A stretch of 64,000 nt of DNA from PALSA-129 sp050014595 (GTDB lineage: Bacteria > Acidobacteriota > Terriglobia > Bryobacterales > Bryobacteraceae). Numbering within the stretch: the first letter of the stretch is position 1; each line of letters opens with the position of its first letter. The notes beneath the pieces are model-generated. The model was not told the DNA's origin and made no database searches. It saw only the letters and a list, made by a program, of their open reading frames with translations. This document shows, in pieces, positions 5,261 through 14,021 of the stretch. Both the position numbers and the translations under genes were made by a program. The DNA is taken from assembly GCA_050014595.1 (NCBI GenBank), contig JBEKDA010000030.1, positions 1-64,000 on the forward strand. The letters run 5' to 3'.

Positions 5261-7921
5261 CTACGCCAGGTCGAATTTTTCCGGATGGAGCTGCTGATCG
5301 CTCTTGACGATCACGGTCCGTCCGAGGATCTCTTCCAGTTCCTGCAGGTAACTGTTCTGATTCGATTTCAGAAGTTTGGCGACTTCGGGGTTGACGCGCA
5401 ACATCACGTCCTTGCCCTCCACCGCGCGGGCGATCTTGTTGGCTTCCGTAAGGATTTCGCCCACCACTGTCTGCGGGCTCTTGACGTATCCCGCGCCTTC
5501 GCAAATCGGGCACGGCGTGCACAACGTGCGCTCCAGGCTCTGTTTGACGCGTTTGCGCGTGATGGCCACGAGGCCGAAATCGTTGAACTGGAGAATCTTG
5601 TTGGGAGCCCGGTCCGCGCGCATGGCCTCTTCGAGCGCCTGCATCACCTTCTGCCGGTTCTTGCGCTCGTCCATGTCGATGAAGTCGACGATGATGATGC
5701 CTCCCAGGTCGCGCAGCCGGATCTGCCGCACAATCTCCTTGATGGCGTCCGTATTGGTCTTGACGATGGTGTCTTCCAAACGGTTCGACTTGCCGACGTA
5801 CTTGCCGGTATTGACGTCGATGGCCACCAGCGCCTCGGTCTGGTTGATGACAATGTAGCCGCCGGATTTCAGCCACACCTTGGGCCGCAGCGCCTTCTCC
5901 AGTTCGGAAGTGATGTTGAACTCGTCGAAGATCGGGGTGGAGCGGGTGTATAGCCTGACGCGGCTTACCATAGCCGGCTGGAACCGCTGCACGAAGCGCA
6001 GCACGCTTTCGTAGACTTCTTCGTTGTCCACCCAGATGCTCTTGAACGACGAGGTCAACTGGTCGCGCAAAATGCGCTCCACCACGTTGAGATCGTGATG
6101 CACCAGCAGCGGAGCCGGGCGGCGCTCGGCCTTCTGGCGCATGTCCAGCCAGAGGTTGTAGAGGAACATCATGTCGGCGCGGAGCTCTTCTTCGGTACGG
6201 CCCTCGCCCGCCGTGCGGACGATATATCCGCCCGAAATGCCGGTGCGATTGTTCTGTAGAATGCGCTTCAGGCGGAGGCGTTCCTCGTCGCTCGGGATCT
6301 TCCGCGATACGCCGATGTGATCCACGGTCGGCATGTAGACCAGGAAGCGGCCCGGCAGCGCGATATGCGAGGTGATGCGCGCGCCCTTCTGGCCGAGCGG
6401 CTCTTTGGCGATCTGGACGATGATCTCCTGCCCCTCTTTCAGCAGGTCGCTGATGGAAGGCAAAGAGCTTTTCTCCGTGCGCGGTTCGGCCGGGCCCCGC
6501 GGAGCGGGAGCGGTCCGTTCCACCGGACGGGTATCCAGCGGCCGCGCCGCATCGCCCACCGGACCGCGTGCTTCACGGACGTCGCGCCCGTCACGGCCCT
6601 TGCGCCGCATGCGGCGGGAAACCCGATGCTGATAGCGCGGCCCCTGCTCACGCAACGCAGCGGTCAGGCTGGTGGGGATGCGGGCCGGCTCGGGCCCTTC
6701 CTCTTCCACAATCGCTTCGCCAGCCTCGGTCTCTTCAGCGGTGGCTTCGAACTCGGCTTCACCTTCCGATGTGCCCTCGGCAGTGCCCTCCGCGATCTCC
6801 GTTTCTTCCGCCGCGTCTTCCCCGGCCGATGTTTCGCTCGAGGTCGGGGAACTCCGCTCCCTCACGGTCGCGGCCCGGTGCGGGGTGGCGGCGGCGTCTT
6901 CCGCAAACGGCTCGTCCTCGGGAACCAGTTCAGCAACCGGCTCGGGCTCGGCAGCCATTTGCGGCGCAGCTTCGGCCGGCGCCGGCTCGCCTTTCACCGC
7001 CGCTACTTCCGCGACCGGCTCTTCCACCACGACCGGCGGCGCTTCGATCACCGGTTCCGGCTCGGGCCGATAAGACTCCAGCGCGGCCTTGGCGCGCGCT
7101 TCAATCTCCCGGATGCGTCCGCGAACTTCTGCCAGGTTCTGCTCCACCAGGCTGGCGTCGGCGCCGGCATCCTCGCCGCTGGGCGCCTCGAAATGGCGAT
7201 CGCTGATGCGCTCTTCCGGTTCGCTGCCCGGACCGGTGTGCTTTGCCAGCGATTCGCCCGGCAACACGAAGAAGTCGTCGGCTTCGGTCCGCGCCGGCGC
7301 TTCGGCTTCCGGTTCCGGCTCGAGCTCGACGTCGGCTTGCGGCAGCGCTTCGGGGATCACGACCAGCGGGCCGCTTGCCGGCGGCCGGCTTTCCTGCGGC
7401 TCTCTCTGGCCCGGCGAATAGAATTTGGAATCCGGCAGACTGCGGCCTCGGCCGCCGCGGCGGCGCCGTCCCCGGCGCCCGCGATTGTCGCGATCGTCAC
7501 GGCGCGGCTCCTGCATCGGCGCCGCCATTGGCACAACCGGCGGGGCCGCGGAAACCGGCAGGCCCTCCGCCGGCGCGCCTTCCACCGCGGCGGCTGGCGC
7601 CACTGCATCGGGCGCCGGCGTCGAGCCCGGCGTCCGGTCCAGCTTGAGGACTTTTTCCTCCACGCTGCTGACGATCTTGTCGTACTCGTCGTTGTCTTCG
7701 AAAAAGTCCGAGACGTACAGGAATGCGTCGCGATCCAGGCCGATATCGACGAAGGCCGATTGCATGCCCGGCAGCACGCGCGTCACTCTGCCTTTGTGGA
7801 TGCTGCCCGCCAGCGAGTATTCATTCTCCCGCTGGTAGTAAACTTCAACTACCTGATCGTCTTCGATCACCGCTACACGTGTTTCGTGCCGGTCCGCGGA
7901 AATCACCAACTCCTTCGACAT
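5261..7921 (-). CDS. rne: ribonuclease E/G with a large insertion in the S1 domain
   Basis: An 886-residue endoribonuclease of the RNase E/G family, involved in mRNA turnover and rRNA processing. Residues 1 to about 85 are the first half of the S1 domain (IHKGRVTRVLPGMQSAFVDI, then GLDRDAFLYVSDF). About residues 88-475 are a low-complexity region rich in Pro, Ala, Glu and Arg, with a basic patch RRGRRRRGGRGRS. The S1 domain resumes at KEGQEIIVQIAKEPLGQKGA. The catalytic DNase-I-like part carries AIDVNTGKYVGKS and IIIVDFIDMDERKNR, which hold the two metal-binding aspartates. The Zn-link is CTPCPICEGAGYV. RNase G is about 490 residues, so some 390 are inserted in the S1 fold rather than added at the C-terminus. 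The gene follows rodA in the same direction after 187 bp. Confidence 0.93.
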   Translation of the reverse strand: MSKELVISADRHETRVAVIEDDQVVEVYYQRENEYSLAGSIHKGRVTRVLPGMQSAFVDIGLDRDAFLYVSDFFEDNDEYDKIVSSVEEKVLKLDRTPGSTPAPDAVAPAAAVEGAPAEGLPVSAAPPVVPMAAPMQEPRRDDRDNRGRRGRRRRGGRGRSLPDSKFYSPGQREPQESRPPASGPLVVIPEALPQADVELEPEPEAEAPARTEADDFFVLPGESLAKHTGPGSEPEERISDRHFEAPSGEDAGADASLVEQNLAEVRGRIREIEARAKAALESYRPEPEPVIEAPPVVVEEPVAEVAAVKGEPAPAEAAPQMAAEPEPVAELVPEDEPFAEDAAATPHRAATVRERSSPTSSETSAGEDAAEETEIAEGTAEGTSEGEAEFEATAEETEAGEAIVEEEGPEPARIPTSLTAALREQGPRYQHRVSRRMRRKGRDGRDVREARGPVGDAARPLDTRPVERTAPAPRGPAEPRTEKSSLPSISDLLKEGQEIIVQIAKEPLGQKGARITSHIALPGRFLVYMPTVDHIGVSRKIPSDEERLRLKRILQNNRTGISGGYIVRTAGEGRTEEELRADMMFLYNLWLDMRQKAERRPAPLLVHHDLNVVERILRDQLTSSFKSIWVDNEEVYESVLRFVQRFQPAMVSRVRLYTRSTPIFDEFNITSELEKALRPKVWLKSGGYIVINQTEALVAIDVNTGKYVGKSNRLEDTIVKTNTDAIKEIVRQIRLRDLGGIIIVDFIDMDERKNRQKVMQALEEAMRADRAPNKILQFNDFGLVAITRKRVKQSLERTLCTPCPICEGAGYVKSPQTVVGEILTEANKIARAVEGKDVMLRVNPEVAKLLKSNQNSYLQELEEILGRTVIVKSDQQLHPEKFDLA

Positions 7922-8108
7922 CCAATGCCTCCCTGCGGAGCACGGAGCGCCGGAACGGATCGGAAGGTCTTACAAGCTCACTCGAGCCGGGCGTGGAGCA
8001 AGGTGCCTCATACACCGCGCGGCCGGGAACCACTTCTCTGCTTCTCTTCCTTGGGAAGCGCTTGCGCGCCACCGTCCCCAGGGTCTCCTACAGGCTCCCC
8101 ATAAACTT

Positions 8109-9200
8109 CTAATTCACAAACCTTCTGAGGCGGACATTGTTGACCAGCCCCAGTGCCAAGAAACTCGTCCAGATACTCGAACCGCCGGCGCTCATGAATG
8201 GCAGCGGAATGCCGGTCACCGGCATCAGCCCAGCCACCATCCCGACGTTGATCAGGATGTGCGAGAGCAGCAGCGCGGCCACCCCCATACAGATGTACAT
8301 CCCGGCCCGCTCGGGCGCGGTCTGCGCATTCTGAACTATGCGCATGATCATCACGAAGTACAAAGCCAACATCAATACTACACCGACGAATCCATGCTCT
8401 TCGGCAAAGGCCGAAAAGATAAAATCCTTGGACGGCACCGGCAGGAAGTGTAGCTGCGCCTGGGTCCCCTTGGTCACTCCCTTGCCAAACATGCCTCCCG
8501 AACCGATGGCCGTCTGCGACTGGATCACCTGGTATCCCGCGCCCTGCGGGTCCAGCTCCGGATCGCGGAAACTCACCAGCCGCGCCTTTTGATAATCCTT
8601 CAGGAAATGCAGGCCTATGGGGACCATCAGCGCCGCCCCCGCCACGATCACAAGGACGTACTTCCAATGCAATCCCGCCAGAAACACACCCACCGTGAGA
8701 ATCCCGAGATAGGTGAGCGCCGTACCCAGGTCCGGTTGCTTCAAAACCAGGGCGGCGGGAATCAGCACCAAGCCCGCCAGTTTCAGCATCTCCCGAAACT
8801 CCAGCTCATTCGTGCGCAAATCCGTCAGGTAGCGGGCTACCAACAAGATTATCACGAGCTTTACGAATTCCGATACCTGTAAGTGAACTCCGAAACCCAG
8901 CGGAATCCACCGCGTCGAGCCGAACGCGGCCTCGCCCACAAGGTAGGTTGCCGCAAGCGCCCCTACCGAAACCAGGTACATCAGCGGCACGTGGTGCAGC
9001 ATGGCGTGGTAATCCGATGGTAAAACCAGCCACATCAGGACCAGGCCGCCCAGCACGTAGAAGATCTGCTTCCACCAGGCGCTGTGCGAATCGGATCCGC
9101 GCGTGACACTATAAATCTGTAGAATTCCCACCGCGCAGATCAGCAGCGCGATCACCAGCAGCGTCCAATCGATATCGCGAGCCGATAAATGCCGAACCAT
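8109..9200 (-). CDS. rodA: rod-shape-determining SEDS glycosyltransferase RodA
   Basis: A 363-residue polytopic membrane protein of the FtsW/RodA/SpoVE (SEDS) family, which polymerises peptidoglycan glycan strands during elongation with PBP2. About ten membrane segments are visible. Family signatures include QPDLGTALTY (with the functionally important aspartate), GSGGMFGKGVTKGTQ and FLPVPSKDFIFSAFAEEHGF, and the C-terminal LPFMSAGGSS. It starts one base after the stop of mrdA, so the two are translated from one message. Length and motifs are complete. Confidence 0.95.
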   Translation of the reverse strand: MVRHLSARDIDWTLLVIALLICAVGILQIYSVTRGSDSHSAWWKQIFYVLGGLVLMWLVLPSDYHAMLHHVPLMYLVSVGALAATYLVGEAAFGSTRWIPLGFGVHLQVSEFVKLVIILLVARYLTDLRTNELEFREMLKLAGLVLIPAALVLKQPDLGTALTYLGILTVGVFLAGLHWKYVLVIVAGAALMVPIGLHFLKDYQKARLVSFRDPELDPQGAGYQVIQSQTAIGSGGMFGKGVTKGTQAQLHFLPVPSKDFIFSAFAEEHGFVGVVLMLALYFVMIMRIVQNAQTAPERAGMYICMGVAALLLSHILINVGMVAGLMPVTGIPLPFMSAGGSSIWTSFLALGLVNNVRLRRFVN

Positions 9201-9201
9201 A

Positions 9202-11127
9202 TTAGTTTGACCGCCCCGGACCTGGCAGACCCAACGTGCGCACTGCCGCTTCGCCGGCCGCTACCGCCGCTCCCTGCTGCCGCAACGTCTCGATCCGAAT
9301 CTTTTTGTCGAAGTATGCCGTCAACACGTCACGCACGATGGGCGCCGCCAGCGGGCCTTCGGCGCCGTGTTCGAACAGGGCCACCACCAGAATCTCAGGC
9401 GCTTGCCGCGGCGCGAAGCCCACGAACCAGGCGTTATCCTTCAGTTCGTGCCCGCCTCCCTTGGCCTTGACGTATTCCGCCGAGGCCACCTGCGCGGTTC
9501 CGGTCTTGCCGCAGACTTCGATATTCGGCAGCCAGGCGCGTCCGCCCGTTCCGCCTTCGTTCACCACTCCGTACATGCCGTCCACTACGTCTTTCACGTG
9601 CTGCGGATTGAGCGGCCACTCGGTGGGCTTGTCCGGCTGCTCCTTCACCACGCGCGGCCGATGCCACACGCCGCCCATGGCGAGGCCGGCGATCCCGCGC
9701 GCCATCTGAAGCGGCGTCACGGTCAGAGCGCCCTGCCCGATCGACACCGAAATGGTCTCACCGGCATACCACTTTCGCCCTTGCGTGTGGATGGCCCACT
9801 CCGGCGACGGCACCACGCCCTGCGCTTCGTGCGGCAGGTCGATTCCGGTAGCGTGACCGTAACCCACCATGTCGGCGTATTGGGCGATGTCGTCGATTCC
9901 CATCTTGTTGCCGAGAGTGTAGAAATACGTATCGCACGATTGCACGATGCCCTTGTGCAAGGCCACGGAGCCGTGGCCGCTCTTCAAGTGGCAACGGTAG
10001 TAGCGCCCATAGAAGGTCGCACCGCCCGGGCAATGCACCGTAAAATTCTCGTCGATGGTTCCCGTTTCCAAGGCCGCCAGGGCCATGATGGGCTTGAAGG
10101 TGGAACCCGGCGCCTGGGCCGCCTGAATCGCGCGATTGAAGAAGGGCTTATCCGGATTATCGTTCAATTCCTTCAAATCCCTGGCGTTGATGTGTGCGGC
10201 GAACTTGTTGGGATCGAAAGCGGGCCGGCTGACCATCGCCAGCACTTCGCCGGTGCGCGGATCGATCGCCACCACGGCGCCGTTCCTGCCATCCATGGCC
10301 AGTTCGGCCACGGCCTGCAAGTCCAGGTCGATGGTGAGTTGCAAATCTTTTCCGGGTACGGAGGGCTTCAGCGTGACATCGACATGCTTTTCCCCATCGG
10401 CGGAGCGGGGGGGCCGGCCATAGACGTCCAATTCCACCTGACGCTGCCCGTCGATGCCCATCAGCGTATCGTTATATTGCCGTTCCACGCCGAACTTGCC
10501 GATAACATCGCCGGGTTTGTACTTGGCGAATTCCGCAGTGTCGAGTTCGGACGGACTGATGCCGCCGGTGTAGCCCAGCACGTGGGCCATCATGCCGTTT
10601 TGCGGATACATGCGATGCTGCGCCTCGGTGATTTCGAGCTCCGGGAAAAAATCGCGGTGCGAATCCACGAAGGCCAGATCGGCCGGCGTCATCTCCGCCT
10701 TCAATCGTATGAATTCGTACTTGGGCCTGGTGCGGTAGCGCCGCACAATCTCCTGCAGATCGCTCAGATCCAGATCGAGGCCCTCGGCAATCGGCTTCAG
10801 ATGTTCTTCCTTCAGGTTCTCCCGCGTCAGGATCAGCGTGAACGACGCATGATTGTCCACGATCACGCGGCCATCGCGGTCCAGAATGCGCCCGCGCGGC
10901 GCCAGAATGGGCATCGACTTGATGCGGTTCTGTTCCGCCCGCTCCTTGTAGTAATCCGGGTTCTCGACCTGCAATCTCCAAAACCCCGAAATCAGAAACA
11001 GAAACAGGATCACCGTGGCGTATTGGAAAATGGCAATCTTGGGCGCCGCAAAGCGCGTGTCGTCATGCAGATACGGCTGCTCGGAGGACGGATGTCCGGG
11101 ATTTGGATCGGCTGGCGGAAGGGTCAC
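9202..11127 (-). CDS. mrdA: penicillin-binding protein 2 (elongation transpeptidase)
   Basis: A 641-residue class B PBP that cross-links peptidoglycan in the elongasome with RodA. A cytoplasmic N-terminus is followed by one membrane helix (IFQYATVILFLFLISGFW, about residues 34-51), a PBP dimerisation domain, and the transpeptidase domain. The SxxK motif is in APGSTFKPIMAL, the second motif is VQSCDTYFY (SxD instead of SxN, as in other PBP2 proteins), and the third is CGKTGTAQVA. It lies 33 bp after mreD and one base before rodA, in the canonical order mreBCD-mrdA-rodA. Confidence 0.95.
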   Translation of the reverse strand: MTLPPADPNPGHPSSEQPYLHDDTRFAAPKIAIFQYATVILFLFLISGFWRLQVENPDYYKERAEQNRIKSMPILAPRGRILDRDGRVIVDNHASFTLILTRENLKEEHLKPIAEGLDLDLSDLQEIVRRYRTRPKYEFIRLKAEMTPADLAFVDSHRDFFPELEITEAQHRMYPQNGMMAHVLGYTGGISPSELDTAEFAKYKPGDVIGKFGVERQYNDTLMGIDGQRQVELDVYGRPPRSADGEKHVDVTLKPSVPGKDLQLTIDLDLQAVAELAMDGRNGAVVAIDPRTGEVLAMVSRPAFDPNKFAAHINARDLKELNDNPDKPFFNRAIQAAQAPGSTFKPIMALAALETGTIDENFTVHCPGGATFYGRYYRCHLKSGHGSVALHKGIVQSCDTYFYTLGNKMGIDDIAQYADMVGYGHATGIDLPHEAQGVVPSPEWAIHTQGRKWYAGETISVSIGQGALTVTPLQMARGIAGLAMGGVWHRPRVVKEQPDKPTEWPLNPQHVKDVVDGMYGVVNEGGTGGRAWLPNIEVCGKTGTAQVASAEYVKAKGGGHELKDNAWFVGFAPRQAPEILVVALFEHGAEGPLAAPIVRDVLTAYFDKKIRIETLRQQGAAVAAGEAAVRTLGLPGPGRSN

Positions 11128-11160
11128 AACAATGCGCTGGAAAGGCGCTCCTTATTCATT

Positions 11161-11694
11161 CTAGGCCGTCACCCGGAGCTTGTCGAGGAAATGAAACAGC
11201 GCCGCGCCCACCAGCGCGTTCAAGACTCCCAGAACCAGCCAGTGCTGCCAGTCGAGCGGCGGCAAGTGGCGCAGCAACGCCCGTTCCATAATCCAGTAAA
11301 GGAACTGGTGAAGGACGTAGAAGAAGTACGCCAGCAAGAGACGCATCGTCAGGTTGTCGACGTCCAGCTTCATCCCGATCGACGCCGCGAAATAACCCAC
11401 CAGCGTGTTCACAATCCCGTACATGCCCAGCGGGTTCTTGGAGAGCGAATCCTGCGCCAATCCCACCACTGCTCCCGTCAGCAGGCCGCTCACCGGATTC
11501 CGCCGCATCACCGCCAGATAAATCACCACCAGCAGCGGCAGGTCCAGGAAACTCAGGAAGCGGAAGAATAGCGGAACGTAAATTTGGAACAGCAGGGCGG
11601 CCAGAGGGATCACCAGCATGACCCAGAATCGAAAACGCGACACCCGGCTCTCCCGCTCGCTGCTGAGCAGAATCCGCTCGCCCGAATAACTCAC
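11161..11694 (-). CDS. mreD: rod-shape-determining protein MreD
   Basis: A 177-residue integral membrane protein with five to six hydrophobic segments, including FWVMLVIPLAALLFQIYVPL and LLLAYFFYVLHQFLYWIM. MreD couples MreC to the rest of the elongation machinery. Sequence conservation in MreD is low, so the call depends strongly on size, topology and position: it overlaps the end of mreC by 4 bases (ATGA) and precedes mrdA. Confidence 0.88.
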   Translation of the reverse strand: MSYSGERILLSSERESRVSRFRFWVMLVIPLAALLFQIYVPLFFRFLSFLDLPLLVVIYLAVMRRNPVSGLLTGAVVGLAQDSLSKNPLGMYGIVNTLVGYFAASIGMKLDVDNLTMRLLLAYFFYVLHQFLYWIMERALLRHLPPLDWQHWLVLGVLNALVGAALFHFLDKLRVTA

Positions 11695-12815
11695 TGCCCG
11701 CCTCCGGGCCGTTTTTGCTCCGGCGCCGTGTCCTTGGTGGCGGGCGCGGGCGCTTTCGCCGCGGGCCCCATACCCGCTCCCGGCAGTTTGGTGAAGTCCG
11801 GCGGCTTGGAGTGCGGCGCATCCTCTCCGAAGGTGTGCCCCTGCGCGTCGCCGGAGGCTTTGTAGGCCGCCTTCAAGCGGTCGGCTTCCGTGCCGGCCGT
11901 CACGCCCTGGGGCGCAGGTGTCGGAGTCTCAGCATCGCCGGTGGTGGGCGGCGGCGGTGCGACGTATACCGGCTGCCTCCCCGGCGGCGTGTCGGGAATC
12001 TCCTGATGCACGCTGTCCAGCACGATCAGCACATCCTCCAGCCCGCGCGCCAGGCCGCTCGGCTCCAGCGTGATTTCCTTGAACGGCTGCCCCGGCTGCA
12101 CGGATTTCACCACCCCCACCGGAAAGCCGCTGGGAAACATCCGGTCGTCGCCCGAGGTGTAGAACCAGTCGCCCGGCTCGACTTTATCTTCGAACGCCAC
12201 GTAGTCCACCTTGCAAAGCTGCCCATTGTATCCCTTGAGCGTGCCGCGCGCGTGGTTCTTCCCCGAAACCACACCCGCCGCGAACTCCGGATCGGTCACC
12301 AGCAGCACCTGCGACGACGTCAGATAGGCCGCGGTCACTTTGCCCAAGATCCCATCTGGCGTCAACACTCCCATCCCCCGCATCACGCCGGACACCGAAC
12401 CGCGGTCCACAAAGACCATCGAGTTGGTCCCGAGGCCCATCATGATGACGCTCGAGGGAAGGGTTTTGGAAGGAATCTTGGCTTGGAACAACTGCAGCGC
12501 TTTGGCGCGATCCGCGGTGTTGAGCTGGTTCTTCAGAAAGACGATTTCCAACTTTTGCCGGTCCACTTCCTGCCGCAACCGGCGGTTCTCCGCGTCGGAA
12601 TCGTGCAGCCGGATGTAGTCGCGCACGAAGCCGATGCTCCCGCCGCGCAAGGCGTCCACCAGCTTGGCCAGCGGCGAAACCGCGCTCACCGTCCACAAGC
12701 GGATGAACCGGACGTCCTGGTCGTTCTTCACCTGGAGGGAAAGCAACACCAGTTGCGCCAGTATCGTCAGCAGCAAAACGGTGATGTTCCGGTACCGGTT
12801 GAGAAAGGATTCCAT
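11691..12815 (-). CDS. mreC: rod-shape-determining protein MreC
   Basis: A 374-residue periplasmic scaffold protein of the elongasome. One N-terminal membrane helix (ITVLLLTILAQLVLLSL) is followed by a coiled coil (SDAENRRLRQEVDRQKLEIV) and the beta-barrel core (MVFVDRGSVSGVMRGMGVLT, VLLVTDPEFAAGVVSG, KVEPGDWFYTSGDDRMFPSG). The C-terminal 110 residues or so are a Pro/Ala-rich tail that is not part of the conserved fold; many MreC proteins have no or short tails here. The gene starts 20 bp after mreB and overlaps mreD by 4 bp. Confidence 0.94.
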   Translation of the reverse strand: MESFLNRYRNITVLLLTILAQLVLLSLQVKNDQDVRFIRLWTVSAVSPLAKLVDALRGGSIGFVRDYIRLHDSDAENRRLRQEVDRQKLEIVFLKNQLNTADRAKALQLFQAKIPSKTLPSSVIMMGLGTNSMVFVDRGSVSGVMRGMGVLTPDGILGKVTAAYLTSSQVLLVTDPEFAAGVVSGKNHARGTLKGYNGQLCKVDYVAFEDKVEPGDWFYTSGDDRMFPSGFPVGVVKSVQPGQPFKEITLEPSGLARGLEDVLIVLDSVHQEIPDTPPGRQPVYVAPPPPTTGDAETPTPAPQGVTAGTEADRLKAAYKASGDAQGHTFGEDAPHSKPPDFTKLPGAGMGPAAKAPAPATKDTAPEQKRPGGGQ

Positions 12816-12835
12816 GACCCGGGCCGCCCTTGCCC

Positions 12836-13867
12836 CTAGTCTATCGAAATCTTGCGCAGCAGCCGGAAATCGCTCAGCATGCGGCCGGTGCCCAGCACCA
12901 CCGACGCCAGCGGATCGTCGGCGATGGAAACCGGCAGCCCGGTCTCTTCGCGGATGCGCTTGTCCAGGTTCTTCAACAGGGCCCCGCCCCCGGTCAGCAC
13001 GATGCCGCGATCGCTGATATCGGCGCTCAGCTCCGGCGGGGTGCGCTCCAGCGCCACGCGGATGGCATTCACAATCATGGCGACGGACTCCGAGAGCGCC
13101 TCGCGGATTTCGCTGTCGTCCACCGTGATGGTGCGCGGCACACCCTCGATCAGGTTGCGCCCCTTGATTTCCGCGGTGATCGGCTTGTCGAGCGGATACG
13201 CCGAGCCGATCTCTATCTTGATGGCCTCCGCCGAGCGCTCGCCGATCAGCAGGTTGTACTTGCGCTTCAGATACTGGGTGATGGCCTCATCCATTTCGTT
13301 GCCGGCTACCCGCACCGAACGCGAATAGACGATTCCCGAAAGCGAGATCACGGCCACATCGGTGGTGCCCCCGCCGATATCCACCACCATGTTGCCGGAA
13401 GGCTCGGTAATCGGCAGACCCGCGCCGATGGCCGCCACCATGGCCTGTTCCACCAGGTGCACTTCGCTGGCCTTGGCGCGATAGGCCGAATCCATCACCG
13501 CGCGCTTTTCCACCTGCGTAATCTCGCTCGGCACCCCAATCACAATGCGCGGGTGCACCAGCATCTTGCGCCCGTGCGCTTTGTGAATGAAGTAATTCAG
13601 CATGCGCTCGGTGACTTTGAAATCGGCGATGACGCCGTCCTTCATCGGCTTGATGGCCACGATGTTGCCGGGCGTGCGCCCCAGCATTTCCTTGGCTTCC
13701 TTGCCGACGGCTTCCACCTCGCCGGTGTTCTTGTTGATCGCGACGATGGACGGCTCGTTGACGACTATCCCCTTGCCCTTGGCATACACCAGCGTGTTGG
13801 CCGTGCCGAGGTCGATGGCAAGGTCCGACGAAAATAAACTGAAAAGAGAGCGAAAATTTAAACTCAT
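12836..13867 (-). CDS. mreB: actin-like cell-shape protein MreB
   Basis: A 343-residue bacterial actin that guides lateral wall synthesis. The phosphate-1 motif is DLGTANTLVYAKGKGIVVNE, phosphate-2 is MVVDIGGGTTDVAVISL, and the adenosine motif is GIVLTGGGALLKNLD. Length is standard. It is the first gene of the minus-strand elongation operon, with about 150 bp of AT-richer sequence upstream that separates it from the protease gene and probably holds the promoter; no clear promoter elements were assigned. Confidence 0.97.
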   Translation of the reverse strand: MSLNFRSLFSLFSSDLAIDLGTANTLVYAKGKGIVVNEPSIVAINKNTGEVEAVGKEAKEMLGRTPGNIVAIKPMKDGVIADFKVTERMLNYFIHKAHGRKMLVHPRIVIGVPSEITQVEKRAVMDSAYRAKASEVHLVEQAMVAAIGAGLPITEPSGNMVVDIGGGTTDVAVISLSGIVYSRSVRVAGNEMDEAITQYLKRKYNLLIGERSAEAIKIEIGSAYPLDKPITAEIKGRNLIEGVPRTITVDDSEIREALSESVAMIVNAIRVALERTPPELSADISDRGIVLTGGGALLKNLDKRIREETGLPVSIADDPLASVVLGTGRMLSDFRLLRKISID

Positions 13868-14021
13868 TTAGTAATGTTGATTCACTTAAAGGAAAGGACG
13901 AGCTTCCGCCGCGTCCGGCTTGGCCCTACTGCATGTTAACACATCAACCAAAAGCTGGAAACTATCTATTCGGAAGTGTCGGTTCCGAAGTTCAGTTTGC
14001 GTAATCCAGCCCTCCGCTCCC

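Noticed and set aside
6317..8104. A 595-codon open frame opposite RNase E/G
   Set aside because: It is an antisense shadow created by the Ala/Glu/Pro-rich codons of the RNase E/G insertion; all conserved domains lie on the minus strand.
9367..11571. A 734-codon open frame opposite mrdA and mreD
   Set aside because: It is His/Arg/Gln-rich without motifs and mirrors real genes with complete PBP2 and MreD signatures.
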